Origin: an uncultured Clostridia bacterium | GTDB taxonomy: Bacteria > Bacillota > Clostridia > Oscillospirales > Acutalibacteraceae | Assembly: GCA_945912145.1 (NCBI GenBank) | Contig: CAMEBF010000001.1 | Span: 310,001-374,000 of the forward strand | Length of the DNA: 64,000 bases | Reading direction: 5' to 3' | In this document: piece by piece, positions 33,299 through 41,111 of the stretch | How positions within the stretch are numbered: position 1 is the stretch's first letter | Layout: each line of letters opens with the position of its first letter | The notes under the pieces: model-generated | Databases searched by the model: none | What the model was told of the DNA's origin: nothing | What the model saw: only the letters and a program-made list of their open reading frames with translations | Translations under genes and position numbers: made by a program

Positions 33299-34606
33299 AT
33301 GCCAAATTATTATCAGCCCGAGATTGAATGCGCATCCCGCGAAGAAATCAGGGCTATTCAAGACGAAAAACTGGTCAAACAGGTCAAACACGTTTATGAA
33401 AACGTTAAATATTACCGTGATCTGATGGACGAAAAAGGCGTAAAGCCCGAGGATATTCAGTCCGTTGACGATCTGCATAAACTTCCGTTCCTGACAAAAG
33501 CCGATCTTCGTGACGCCTATCCTTATGGTCTCCTCGCCTGCGACCTGAAGGACTGCGTAAGAATCCAGTCCACAAGCGGTACAACAGGACGCCGTGTCGT
33601 CGCGTTTTATACCCAGAAAGATGTTGATCTCTGGGAAGACTGCTGCGCGAGAGCGATCGTTGCTGCCGGCGGAACCAATGAAGACGTTTGCCAGGTAGCT
33701 TACGGCTACGGTCTGTTCACAGGCGGCCCCGGCCTTAACGGCGGTTCGCATAAAGTCGGCTGTCTGACGCTTCCGATGTCCTCCGGCAATACGGAGAGAC
33801 AGATCCAGTTCATGCGAGATCTCCATGCCACAATCCTTTGCTGCACGCCGTCCTATGCTGCTTACATCGGCGAAACAATCAAAGAGATGGGGCTGACGCC
33901 TGACGATATCGATCTGAAAGCCGGTATTTTCGGCGCGGAGCCCTGGACGGAAGAGATGCGCCGTGATATTGAGAAATCTCTGGGTATTAAAGCCTATGAC
34001 ATCTATGGTTTGACAGAAACCAGCGGCCCCGGCGTATCGTTTGAATGCTGCGAACAGGGTGGTATGCACATCAATGAGGATCACTTCATTGCGGAAATCA
34101 TTGATCCCGATACCGGAGAAGTTCTTCCCGAGGGTGAAAAAGGAGAGCTGGTCTTCACAAGCATCGACAAAGAAGCGTTCCCGCTTCTTCGCTACCGCAC
34201 AAGAGATATCTGTGTTCTGTCCCATAAAAAATGCTCCTGCGGCAGAACCCTGGTTCGCATGAGTAAACCGATGGGACGCAGTGACGATATGCTGATTATC
34301 CGCGGCGTCAATGTCTTCCCGTCACAGATCGAAACCGTTCTGCTCAAAGAGGGATATTCGCCCAACTATCAGATCGAGGTAGATCGCGTCAACAACACCG
34401 ATACATTGGATATCAATGTGGAATTAAGTCCTGAACAGTTCTCCGATACCGTAAAGGACGTTGCCGCAAAAGAAAAAGCATTGGCGGCTGCCATTACACA
34501 GATGCTCGGCATTCGTCCCGCCGTTCATCTCGTCGCGCCAAAGTCTATTACAAGAAGTGAGGGCAAAGCTGTCCGCGTGATTGATAAACGCAAACTCCAC
34601 GACTGA
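33299..34606 (+). CDS. Phenylacetate-CoA ligase-like acyl-CoA synthetase
   Basis: 435 residues of the adenylating enzyme family. The P-loop-like STSGTTGRRV lies near residues 92-101, YGLTETSGPG (about 238-247) is the adenylate motif, and RYRTRDI (about 299-305) the hinge region. The C-terminal lid carries the lysine in ITRSEGKAVRVIDKRKL. Members activate phenylacetate or related aryl acids to CoA thioesters. In anaerobes this form often pairs with an ACT protein, as here, and with indolepyruvate oxidoreductase in aromatic amino acid fermentation, not seen in this window. ATG at 33299 is chosen over a TTG 9 bases up because of AAAGGA spacing. Confidence 0.88.
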   Translation: MPNYYQPEIECASREEIRAIQDEKLVKQVKHVYENVKYYRDLMDEKGVKPEDIQSVDDLHKLPFLTKADLRDAYPYGLLACDLKDCVRIQSTSGTTGRRVVAFYTQKDVDLWEDCCARAIVAAGGTNEDVCQVAYGYGLFTGGPGLNGGSHKVGCLTLPMSSGNTERQIQFMRDLHATILCCTPSYAAYIGETIKEMGLTPDDIDLKAGIFGAEPWTEEMRRDIEKSLGIKAYDIYGLTETSGPGVSFECCEQGGMHINEDHFIAEIIDPDTGEVLPEGEKGELVFTSIDKEAFPLLRYRTRDICVLSHKKCSCGRTLVRMSKPMGRSDDMLIIRGVNVFPSQIETVLLKEGYSPNYQIEVDRVNNTDTLDINVELSPEQFSDTVKDVAAKEKALAAAITQMLGIRPAVHLVAPKSITRSEGKAVRVIDKRKLHD

Positions 34607-34635
34607 TATTGAAATAGGGAAAGGAATGAGATTTT

Positions 34636-35064
34636 ATGAGTGTTCATCAGATTTCCGTATTTATTGAAAACAAAACCGGCAAGCTTGCCGAAACAACAAA
34701 ATATCTTGCTGAAAAGAATATTAACCTGCGTGCGCTGTCCATCGCCGACACGCAGGATTTCGGAATTCTTCGCATCATTTGCGAGAATCCCGCGAACGCC
34801 GTACAGGCACTGAAAGACGGCGGTTATGTCGTTGCCGAAAATGAGGTGCTTGCTGTAGAGATCAAGGATGAGCCCGGCAGCCTTGCTCAGATCCTGACTG
34901 TTTTAGCCGACGCCGGTATCGTTGTTGAGTATACCTACGCGTTCTTATCCGTTAAAAAAGCGGGAGACGCCTATATGATTTTCCGTGTTGACGACAACGC
35001 CGCAGCGGAAAAAGCGTTGAAAGCCGCCGGCATCCGTATCGCCGAGCAGGATTCGCTTTTCTGA
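34636..35064 (+). CDS. Two-ACT-domain regulatory protein
   Basis: 142 residues: two ACT repeats, the first from SVFIENKTGKLAETTKYL (about 6-23) and the second from AVEIKDEPGSLAQIL (about 72-86). No catalytic domain. ACT domains bind amino acids, so this protein may sense an aromatic amino acid and regulate the neighbouring ligase, with which it is co-transcribed (29-base gap). GGAAAGGAATG precedes the ATG. Partner and ligand are inferred. Confidence 0.88.
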   Translation: MSVHQISVFIENKTGKLAETTKYLAEKNINLRALSIADTQDFGILRIICENPANAVQALKDGGYVVAENEVLAVEIKDEPGSLAQILTVLADAGIVVEYTYAFLSVKKAGDAYMIFRVDDNAAAEKALKAAGIRIAEQDSLF

Positions 35065-35079
35065 TTCTGAAACAAATAA

Positions 35080-35110
35080 GCAGACGCCTGAGCAATCGGG
35101 CGTCTTTTTG
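35080..35110 (+). terminator. Terminator of ligase/ACT unit
   Basis: AGACGCC (35082-35088) and GGCGTCT (35099-35105), then TTTT. Confidence 0.9.
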
Positions 35111-35111
35111 C

Positions 35112-35150
35112 ATATAAAAATGAGGCAAAGCCTTTTCGCTCTGCCTCATA
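35112..35150 (-). terminator. Terminator of uracil permease gene
   Basis: Minus strand ATGAGGCAGAGC (35149-35138) pairs with GCTTTGCCTCAT (35131-35120), then TTTTTAT. Confidence 0.88.
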
Positions 35151-35164
35151 ATTCTGATTTGAAT

Positions 35165-36562
35165 TTATTTTGCTTTTGCTGTTTTATCGGCTTTTTTGGC
35201 AAGAACAAGGTTCGTGATGATACCGAGGATCAGAGCCGTTGCAATAGCTGTGATATTGATCTTGCCGAAAGAAAGGGTCAGTCCGCCGATACCGGCAATC
35301 AGGATGACGGAAACCGTAAAGAGGTTGCGGTTATCTTCAAGATCGACTTTCTGAACCATCTTCAGACCGCTGACCGCGATGAATCCGTACAGAGCCATGC
35401 AGACGCCGCCCATGACACAGGAGGGGATAGAGTTGACGAATGCAACGAAGGGCTGAATGAACGAGATCAGGATTGCACCGACGGAAGCCGTGATGATGGT
35501 GTAAACGGATGCATTGCCGGTGATCGCAACACAGGCGATGGATTCGCCGTAAGTCGTGTTCGGGCAGCCGCCGAAAACAGAACCGACCATAGAACCGACG
35601 CCGTCACCGAGCAGCGTTCTGTGAAGACCGGGATCCTCGAGAAGATCTTTTTCAATGATGGAAGAAATGTTTTTATGATCCGCGATATGCTCTGCAAAAA
35701 CTACGAAAGCGACGGGAATGTATGCAACGGCGATCGAGCCGATGTATGTGGCGTCTAAAGCCTTAAAGCCTTTTGCGGCGGTCAGGAAAGTGAAATCGGG
35801 AACTGCAAACAGTTTCAAGCCGCTGAAGACGCTGAAATCAATCAGTTTCAGAGAATCATTGCCGGTCTTGATGCCGATAAGTGTAAAGATCGCGGCGGCA
35901 GCATAACCGGAAAGAATACCGATGATGAAAGGGATCAGCTTCGCCGTCTTTTTTCCGTAGACGGAGCAGAGCATGGTAACAAAAAGTGTGATCAGACCGC
36001 AGAGAACAGCAATCAGTACATTTGCCGAGGGAACAAGGGAAACGGTATCAACAATTTTGCCGTCCTGAATGACCTGATTGGTCACTTCAATCATGTATTT
36101 ACCTTTCTGCAAATCGCCGACTGCGTTGCCTGCCAGCGAAAGACCGATAATGGCAACGGTAGGACCGATAACCTGCTTGGGCATCAGCTTGTCAATCCAT
36201 TTTACACCGGCAAATTTAACGGCGATTGCGATAACGACATAAACAAGACCGGCAAAAACAGCACCGATGATCAGACCGGCATAGCCAACCTCAACCGTAA
36301 CTGCGCCGGCAAACGCGGCAGCCATCGGGCCGAGAAACGCGAAAGAAGAGCCAAGGAATACCGGGCTTTTCGCCTTAGTGAAAAGAATGTAGACCAGAGT
36401 ACCGACGCCGGCGCCGAAAAGAGCCGCCGTAGGCTGCATGCCGTGACCGACAATGATCGGTACAACAAGCGTAGCCGCCATGATCGCCAGAAGCTGCTGA
36501 ATCGCGAAAACGATCAACTGACCAAACTTCGGCTTGTCTTTGATGCCATAGGTAAGTTTCAT
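35165..36562 (-). CDS. uraA: Uracil permease (nucleobase:cation symporter-2 family)
   Basis: 465 residues with about 14 membrane spans. VVPIIVGHGM near the N-terminus, VVFAEHIADHKNIS (with the conserved Glu of the substrate site, about 289-302) and GGCPNTTYGESIA (about 328-340, the NCS2 signature) fit the UraA/PyrP branch rather than the xanthine or guanine branches. It takes up uracil with a proton. The C-terminus is Lys-rich. The leader has a promoter, a PyrR-type hairpin and a terminator, supporting pyrimidine control. AGGAGG-like site upstream. Confidence 0.9.
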   Translation of the reverse strand: MKLTYGIKDKPKFGQLIVFAIQQLLAIMAATLVVPIIVGHGMQPTAALFGAGVGTLVYILFTKAKSPVFLGSSFAFLGPMAAAFAGAVTVEVGYAGLIIGAVFAGLVYVVIAIAVKFAGVKWIDKLMPKQVIGPTVAIIGLSLAGNAVGDLQKGKYMIEVTNQVIQDGKIVDTVSLVPSANVLIAVLCGLITLFVTMLCSVYGKKTAKLIPFIIGILSGYAAAAIFTLIGIKTGNDSLKLIDFSVFSGLKLFAVPDFTFLTAAKGFKALDATYIGSIAVAYIPVAFVVFAEHIADHKNISSIIEKDLLEDPGLHRTLLGDGVGSMVGSVFGGCPNTTYGESIACVAITGNASVYTIITASVGAILISFIQPFVAFVNSIPSCVMGGVCMALYGFIAVSGLKMVQKVDLEDNRNLFTVSVILIAGIGGLTLSFGKINITAIATALILGIITNLVLAKKADKTAKAK

Positions 36563-36611
36563 AGAATTTTCCTCCGAACAGATGTATTATAAATGCCGGG
36601 GCATTTATTCC

Positions 36612-36644
36612 AAAATAAAAGTGATCCTGCCGCAGCAAGATCAC
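36612..36644 (-). terminator. Attenuator terminator in uraA leader
   Basis: GTGATCTTGC (36644-36635) and GCAGGATCAC (36630-36621), loop TGCG-like, then TTTTATTTT. It lies between the PyrR-type hairpin and uraA. Confidence 0.85.
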
Positions 36645-36686
36645 ATAACAAGTCCCTACAGAATAATTCGGATGAGGTATTGATGA

Positions 36687-36727
36687 TAAAATCTTGCGTG
36701 CATCTCGGTACATCGCTTAAAGATTTA
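36687..36727 (-). promoter_or_regulatory. PyrR-binding-loop-like hairpin (anti-antiterminator)
   Basis: Minus strand: AATCTT pairs with AAGATT at the base; inside, GCG-TGT pairs with GCA-CGC with a bulged A, closing a loop with CCGAGA. This agrees with the PyrR RNA site, which needs a bulged A and a CNGNGA loop, with a conserved UUUAA on the 5' side (TTTAA here). Followed by a terminator and uraA. Absence of the full GAGGYU makes it slightly divergent. Confidence 0.6.
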
Positions 36728-36735
36728 TTTGCTTT

Positions 36736-36764
36736 ATCATAGCACATATCGACTTTCTTGTAAA
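36736..36764 (-). promoter_or_regulatory. Promoter of uraA leader
   Basis: TTTACA (36764-36759), 17-bp spacer, TATGAT (36741-36736). Confidence 0.7.
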
Positions 36765-36808
36765 GAGTTATTTTTATTTTTTCCGATTTTAACAAATTAC
36801 GAGTGTTT

Positions 36809-38326
36809 TTACCGTTTCTTTTCTGTCACATATTGCGCTGCTGCGCCGGAATCCAAAACAGGATAAGTGAAGCCGTAAGCGGAAACCGTTTGTGATGCTG
36901 ATTGAATCAGGATATCTTTTACCTCTTTCGCTGTCAGAGACGAATCTAACGAATATAGGAGAGCGGCCGTGCCGGAAACAAACGGCGTCGCCATAGATGT
37001 TCCCGAAGCATAACCGTATTCATTCCCGAGCGTCGTACTGTAAATGTTCTCGCCCGGAGCAACAAGATCGACCGATTTTCCCGCATTGGAAAATTCAGAA
37101 TAACGGTACTTTTCATCGCAGGAGCCGACTATGACAATGTGACGCCGGATATCTTCGTCTTGTATGTCTGTCAACAGAAAAGAATAGGCGGCATCGCAGT
37201 ATTCCGGTTTGTCCGAAAAGAGATTCAGCTTATCTAACTTACGCAGTATTTTTTTTTCACTGTAACCGAAAACGGAAGAAGCCGTTTTATACAGTGATTT
37301 CCCGTTGGTATTGCCGGCGGCGACACAGATCAAAAAATCATATCCATTGTCAATCAAGCGATCAAAAAAAGCTGCCATAAAATCGTTTTCCGATCGGATA
37401 AAATCGATTGTTGATTCGCATCCGAGTGATGCCGATACGGGGATATAGGAGTTATACCCCATACTGATATTGATGACTTTAACATTTTGTTGCGTGATTA
37501 TATCAGCAAAAGTGGCAATGAGGAAGGAGAGTGAAATACTAACACCATTGTAGGAGCATATCTGCGCATTCGGACAGATACCGGGGGATTCGCTCTCAGG
37601 AGACGCACCGATGATGCCCGCGACATGAGTCCCGTGTGAAGTACCGTAGCTGAGATCTTCAAAACAATCGGTAGAATACAAATCCTGATTGACAACCGTT
37701 ATATACGGGTTATTATAGTCGACCGGTTCATCGATCGTGCCAACTATGATTGGTTCGGCATTTTCAGCATATTTCCAGGCATCCTGGGCATGAATCATTG
37801 AATAGTAATACGCATTGTTAATTGATCTTGCTTCGTCGTCGGTATCGGCCAACGGTGTTTCTTCAAAATAATCAGGGAAAGCAACTTCAATAAGATCGGA
37901 TTTTTCCATATCAGAACATTTTTTTAAGATGTCAAAATATGACAATTCAGAAAAAGTAAACTGATAAAAATCAGCAACTTCAATATAGCCGGTTACGGTT
38001 GCACCGCAATCGGAAGCCAAGGATGAAATCTGACTGAATGTGGCCGATTCATCTGCAATTGCCATAATTGTGTTGTCAACATATTTCATCCGGGGATCAT
38101 CAGGGGATTCCTCGATATCTTCAGGAGTCAGCGTACGAATGTAAAAGGAATTGTTTTTTTTATATGCAAAATTCTGATACTGATCAAAAGAATACTTTGC
38201 ATCAGCAGAAAGATCCGGTGCGTGATAAGAAATCGGTTCAAAGAAAAAAAATCCGAGACAAGTCAGCAAATAGGCCAATATGAGGATCGGAACAATTAAA
38301 ATGATCCATATTTTGCGCCTTTTCAT
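36809..38326 (-). CDS. Membrane-anchored subtilisin-like serine peptidase (S8)
   Basis: 505 residues. A transmembrane anchor (about 7-28) leaves the rest outside the cell; a propeptide-like region (about 40-165) precedes the catalytic domain. Triad: D199 (VGTIDEP), H231 (SHGTHVAG) and S444 (SGTSMATP), with the oxyanion N339 (AAGN). The Asp motif is unusual: TIDEP in place of DTG/DSG. An inserted stretch (about 300-380, including KKILRKLDKLNLF) separates the oxyanion region from the end. It could process surface or sporulation proteins; the target is unknown. AAGGAG lies 11 bases before the ATG. Divergent from the Xer recombinase. Confidence 0.87.
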   Translation of the reverse strand: MKRRKIWIILIVPILILAYLLTCLGFFFFEPISYHAPDLSADAKYSFDQYQNFAYKKNNSFYIRTLTPEDIEESPDDPRMKYVDNTIMAIADESATFSQISSLASDCGATVTGYIEVADFYQFTFSELSYFDILKKCSDMEKSDLIEVAFPDYFEETPLADTDDEARSINNAYYYSMIHAQDAWKYAENAEPIIVGTIDEPVDYNNPYITVVNQDLYSTDCFEDLSYGTSHGTHVAGIIGASPESESPGICPNAQICSYNGVSISLSFLIATFADIITQQNVKVINISMGYNSYIPVSASLGCESTIDFIRSENDFMAAFFDRLIDNGYDFLICVAAGNTNGKSLYKTASSVFGYSEKKILRKLDKLNLFSDKPEYCDAAYSFLLTDIQDEDIRRHIVIVGSCDEKYRYSEFSNAGKSVDLVAPGENIYSTTLGNEYGYASGTSMATPFVSGTAALLYSLDSSLTAKEVKDILIQSASQTVSAYGFTYPVLDSGAAAQYVTEKKR

Positions 38327-38348
38327 TAAAAATCAGCTCCTTATATTC

Positions 38349-38377
38349 ATGATATAGGACAGATTTAGAAAAGTCAA
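38349..38377 (-). promoter_or_regulatory. Promoter of subtilisin gene
   Basis: TTGACT (38377-38372), 17-bp spacer, TATCAT (38354-38349). Confidence 0.7.
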
Positions 38378-38386
38378 GAAAAAATG

Positions 38387-38415
38387 TTGACAACAGGGCA
38401 CATTCCTGCTATAAT
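38387..38415 (+). promoter_or_regulatory. Perfect consensus promoter of recombinase gene
   Basis: TTGACA (38387-38392), 17-bp spacer, TATAAT (38410-38415). A long palindrome overlaps the -10 box. Confidence 0.92.
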
Positions 38416-38443
38416 TATACAAAATTAATATTTTGTATAATTA
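38412..38443. promoter_or_regulatory. 32-bp palindrome overlapping -10 and start site of the recombinase gene
   Basis: Two 14-base arms, TAATTATACAAAAT (38412-38425) and ATTTTGTATAATTA (38430-38443), perfectly inverted around TAAT. Seen as 11-6-11 (28 bp, 38414-38441), it has the layout of a Xer core site. It may be an operator or a recombinase-binding site. Confidence 0.6.
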
Positions 38444-38472
38444 AGGGAAGTAAAAGGAGGAAAATCATCCAT

Positions 38473-39441
38473 ATGATCAATTATAAACCGGATTACGAGA
38501 GCTTGCCGGCATTGGTGTGTGATTATCTGCATTATATTGATGCCGTAAAAAACAGATCACCGAAAACTGTTTTTGAATATGCAATCAATATTCGCGAGTT
38601 TTTAACGTTTCTTGTTATGGATAAAACAAATTGTAAATGCGGCGACATAGATCTGAGAATCTGCGATGAAAATTTTTTCCGGGCTGTAACACTGAACGAC
38701 GCTTATCAATACTTATCCTATTGTAAAAACGAAAAAAACAATTCACCAACAACACGTGCTCGCAAAGTTGTTGCGATCCGCCAGTTTTTTAAGTATTTAT
38801 CGGATAACCGGCAAATTCTGGAAAATAATCCGATGAAGGTTCTTGATACACCGAAAACAAAAAAAGCTTTGCCCAAGTATCTGACGCTTGAGCAAAGCAA
38901 AATGCTGTTACAGTCGGTCGAAGGATCGAATAAAGAACGCGATTATGCGATTTTGACATTATTCCTGAACTGCGGATTGCGCCTTTCAGAGCTTGTCGCG
39001 CTGAATTATCGGGATATACGGTCTGACCGTTCCATGCGTGTTCTCGGCAAAGGCAATAAGGAACGGACAGTCTATCTCAATCATGCCTGTATTTCTGCGG
39101 TAGAACGCTATATGCAGGTGCGTCCGAAGGACGGCGTGATCGATAAAGAGGCGTTGTTTCTCAGTTCGCGTCTAAAGCGTATCAGCCCGAAAACCGTGCA
39201 GCACATGGTAGATACCTATCTGGAGAAAACAGGTCTGAAAGACCTGGGCATGTCCGTTCATAAGCTGCGGCATACGGCAGCCACCCTGATGTATCAATAC
39301 GGCGATACCGACGTGCTGGTGTTGAAAGACATTCTCGGTCATGAAAATCTCGGCACAACGGAAATCTATACCCATATCGTTGATGAGCAGAAAAAGAACG
39401 CAATTGACAATAACCCATTAGCCGATCTTAAATCAGACTAA
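38473..39441 (+). CDS. Tyrosine recombinase, XerC/XerD-like
   Basis: 322 residues. An N-terminal SAM-like core-binding domain (about 10-115) and a C-terminal catalytic domain with the full set R170 (NCGLRLSE), K193 (GKGNKER), H263 and R266 (HKLRHT), H290 (LGHE) and nucleophile Y299 (IYTHI). Size and the lack of phage or transposon genes nearby favour a housekeeping Xer that resolves chromosome dimers; it is convergent with spoIIM, overlapping it by 4 bases, and xerD-spoIIM adjacency is known from Bacilli. The AAGGAGG site is 12 bases from the ATG, longer than usual, and no alternative start exists. Confidence 0.87.
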   Translation: MINYKPDYESLPALVCDYLHYIDAVKNRSPKTVFEYAINIREFLTFLVMDKTNCKCGDIDLRICDENFFRAVTLNDAYQYLSYCKNEKNNSPTTRARKVVAIRQFFKYLSDNRQILENNPMKVLDTPKTKKALPKYLTLEQSKMLLQSVEGSNKERDYAILTLFLNCGLRLSELVALNYRDIRSDRSMRVLGKGNKERTVYLNHACISAVERYMQVRPKDGVIDKEALFLSSRLKRISPKTVQHMVDTYLEKTGLKDLGMSVHKLRHTAATLMYQYGDTDVLVLKDILGHENLGTTEIYTHIVDEQKKNAIDNNPLADLKSD

Positions 39442-40067
39442 ACCGAGAATAAGTAAGAAAGCGATCGGGTCAGTATTGCATCAACGAGTGATCCGGCGAT
39501 TGTCAGAATCAGTAATATTAAAAATTGTTTCAGATAGTTTTTGATCATTTCCGCTTCGGGCGTTTTTCGCCCTGTTACTGTTGCCAGAATATCCATTGAC
39601 ATGAAACTACCGCTGTTGCAGGCCAACAAAAGTGCCGAACTTGACAGCACAGAACCGGGAAAAATCGTCAGCAGATAATAGCCGATTCCGCTCATGGCGA
39701 AATGAGAAAATAAATACCCGGAGACGATGCCCATACCCAGACCTTTGATCACCGGAAGCATGACCGTTATGGGGAGTCCGATGCAGCTCAACCCGAAGCC
39801 GAACGCCGATATAAGAAACAAGAAATTTACGGCAATCGAATGAAAAAACACGGTATAGATTTTTTGCGATCCTCTCGCATCGCTATATGCATCGAACACG
39901 CAGACAAAATCTCGGATAAAATCCGAAGAATCACTTCTCAACAGCCCCGCGCCAACGATCATACCGAACGCAAATAGTGCCAGCATCAAAATCATTCCTT
40001 TTACATCTCGTTCCTTTTCCGTGGGTAAATCATACCCTCTCTTAATCCGGATGGTTTTGATTTTCAT
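39438..40067 (-). CDS. spoIIM: Stage II sporulation protein M
   Basis: 209 residues, five membrane segments after a basic N-terminus (MKIKTIRIKRG). NFLFLISAFGFGLSCIGLP and GLGMGIVSGYLF are family segments. SpoIIM joins SpoIID and SpoIIP in the DMP complex that dissolves septal peptidoglycan during engulfment of the forespore. It is last in the minus-strand tgt-yajC-TIGR04086 series, 24 bases after the TIGR04086 gene. Its end overlaps the convergent recombinase. Confidence 0.9.
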   Translation of the reverse strand: MKIKTIRIKRGYDLPTEKERDVKGMILMLALFAFGMIVGAGLLRSDSSDFIRDFVCVFDAYSDARGSQKIYTVFFHSIAVNFLFLISAFGFGLSCIGLPITVMLPVIKGLGMGIVSGYLFSHFAMSGIGYYLLTIFPGSVLSSSALLLACNSGSFMSMDILATVTGRKTPEAEMIKNYLKQFLILLILTIAGSLVDAILTRSLSYLFSV

Positions 40068-40091
40068 TTGTTTTCACTCCGTTTTCTGAAC

Positions 40092-40499
40092 TTATTTCCT
40101 GATATTGATACCGATGACACACCCGATAAATCCAAAGAACAGGGATATCGGGAACATCAGATAAATATAGTTACTCATCGTCGCTTTGTTAAAGCAGAGA
40201 AGCAGTAAAAACTCCACAATCAAAAGGAACACTGCGGTGAACATGCCGCAGGGCAGTTTTTTACTACCGGCTTTCCGGACTGCAAAAAGTGAACCGACAA
40301 AAGATGAGAGACCACCGCAAACCAACGTCATCAAAAAGAAGTATTGCTCCGATATATTCGTTTTCAGAATAATAAGTGAAAAGGCAGAGAGACAGATAAT
40401 GAACGCGATTACGCCGGATAACGCACCCGTAAAAACAGAGTATGGGACTTCCCTGCCCCCTGTTTGCTTTTTTGCGGCTCCGTTTTTTCTTCTTGACAT
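40092..40499 (-). CDS. TIGR04086-family four-helix membrane protein
   Basis: 135 residues: a basic N-terminus (MSRRKNGAAKKQTGG) and four membrane segments, with the conserved GALSGVIAFIICL and GFIGCVIGINIRK ends. This family of unknown function occurs in Firmicutes next to yajC, as here, and may help Sec function or sporulation; that is inferred from context only. Its ribosome site GGAGGG lies within the 3' arm of the hairpin that ends the yajC transcript, so translation may depend on how that hairpin folds. Confidence 0.8.
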   Translation of the reverse strand: MSRRKNGAAKKQTGGREVPYSVFTGALSGVIAFIICLSAFSLIILKTNISEQYFFLMTLVCGGLSSFVGSLFAVRKAGSKKLPCGMFTAVFLLIVEFLLLLCFNKATMSNYIYLMFPISLFFGFIGCVIGINIRK

Positions 40500-40503
40500 A
40501 AAA

Positions 40504-40540
40504 AATCCCTCCGTATCTACTGAATAGATATGAAGGGATT
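40504..40540 (-). terminator. yajC terminator hairpin that also holds the next gene's Shine-Dalgarno
   Basis: Minus strand AATCCCT..TATCTA (40540-40525) pairs with TAGATA..AGGGATT (40519-40504), then TTTT. The GGAGGG in the 3' arm is 7 bases ahead of the ATG at 40499. Confidence 0.75.
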
Positions 40541-40573
40541 ACTTTAAATATTCTGATTTTATGAGAAAAGAAA

Positions 40574-41017
40574 TTACTCTTCAGACTTGCTGTCGGAAGA
40601 ATCCTCTTCTGCTTTTGCTTTTCTGGAGCGTCTGCCCTTTCCTTTTTCTGCTTTTTCCGCCTCTTTAGCAGCAGCCTGAGCAGCTCTTTCGGCCTGAATT
40701 CTGTCGTCAGCCGTATTGTTGGTCTGAATCGCCCAACGGGTGATCTTCATTTTATTGCGGTCTGCGCCGGTTTCGATAACAAGCGAATCCTCTTTAACGG
40801 TAACAACTCTGCCGCAGATACCGCCGATGGTAGTGATCTCATCGCCGATCTGGATCGAATCGCGCATTTCCTGTTCTTCTTTTTGTCTCTTCTTCTGCGG
40901 TCTGATCATGACAAAATACATGACGGCGAAAAGAGCGACCATCAAAAGAATTGTAGTCCAAGGACCTCCGCCAGTAGGCGTTGTTCCGCCATCAAGAAGT
41001 TTAAGCATAAGTTGCAT
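40574..41017 (-). CDS. yajC: Preprotein translocase subunit YajC
   Basis: 147 residues. One membrane helix (about 23-41, ILLMVALFAVMYFVMIRP), then the conserved RPQKKRQKE and GDEITTIGGICGRVV segments. It assists SecDF in protein export. The C-terminal 45 residues are an Ala/Lys/Glu- and Ser-rich tail, longer than in most YajC proteins. Located after tgt in the usual order. AGGAGG-type site ahead of the ATG. Confidence 0.93.
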   Translation of the reverse strand: MQLMLKLLDGGTTPTGGGPWTTILLMVALFAVMYFVMIRPQKKRQKEEQEMRDSIQIGDEITTIGGICGRVVTVKEDSLVIETGADRNKMKITRWAIQTNNTADDRIQAERAAQAAAKEAEKAEKGKGRRSRKAKAEEDSSDSKSEE

Positions 41018-41111
41018 CTTATTTTTCCTCCGTTTTAAACGTGATATTTAAATTATAATATAATCCAAAAATAAATGCAAGAGATTTTTAAAAAAATATT
41101 GCCAGTTTGCC

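Noticed and set aside
38473-39441. Recombinase as the mark of a phage or integrative element.
   Set aside because: No other mobile genes, repeats or composition shift nearby; the spoIIM neighbour fits a housekeeping Xer.
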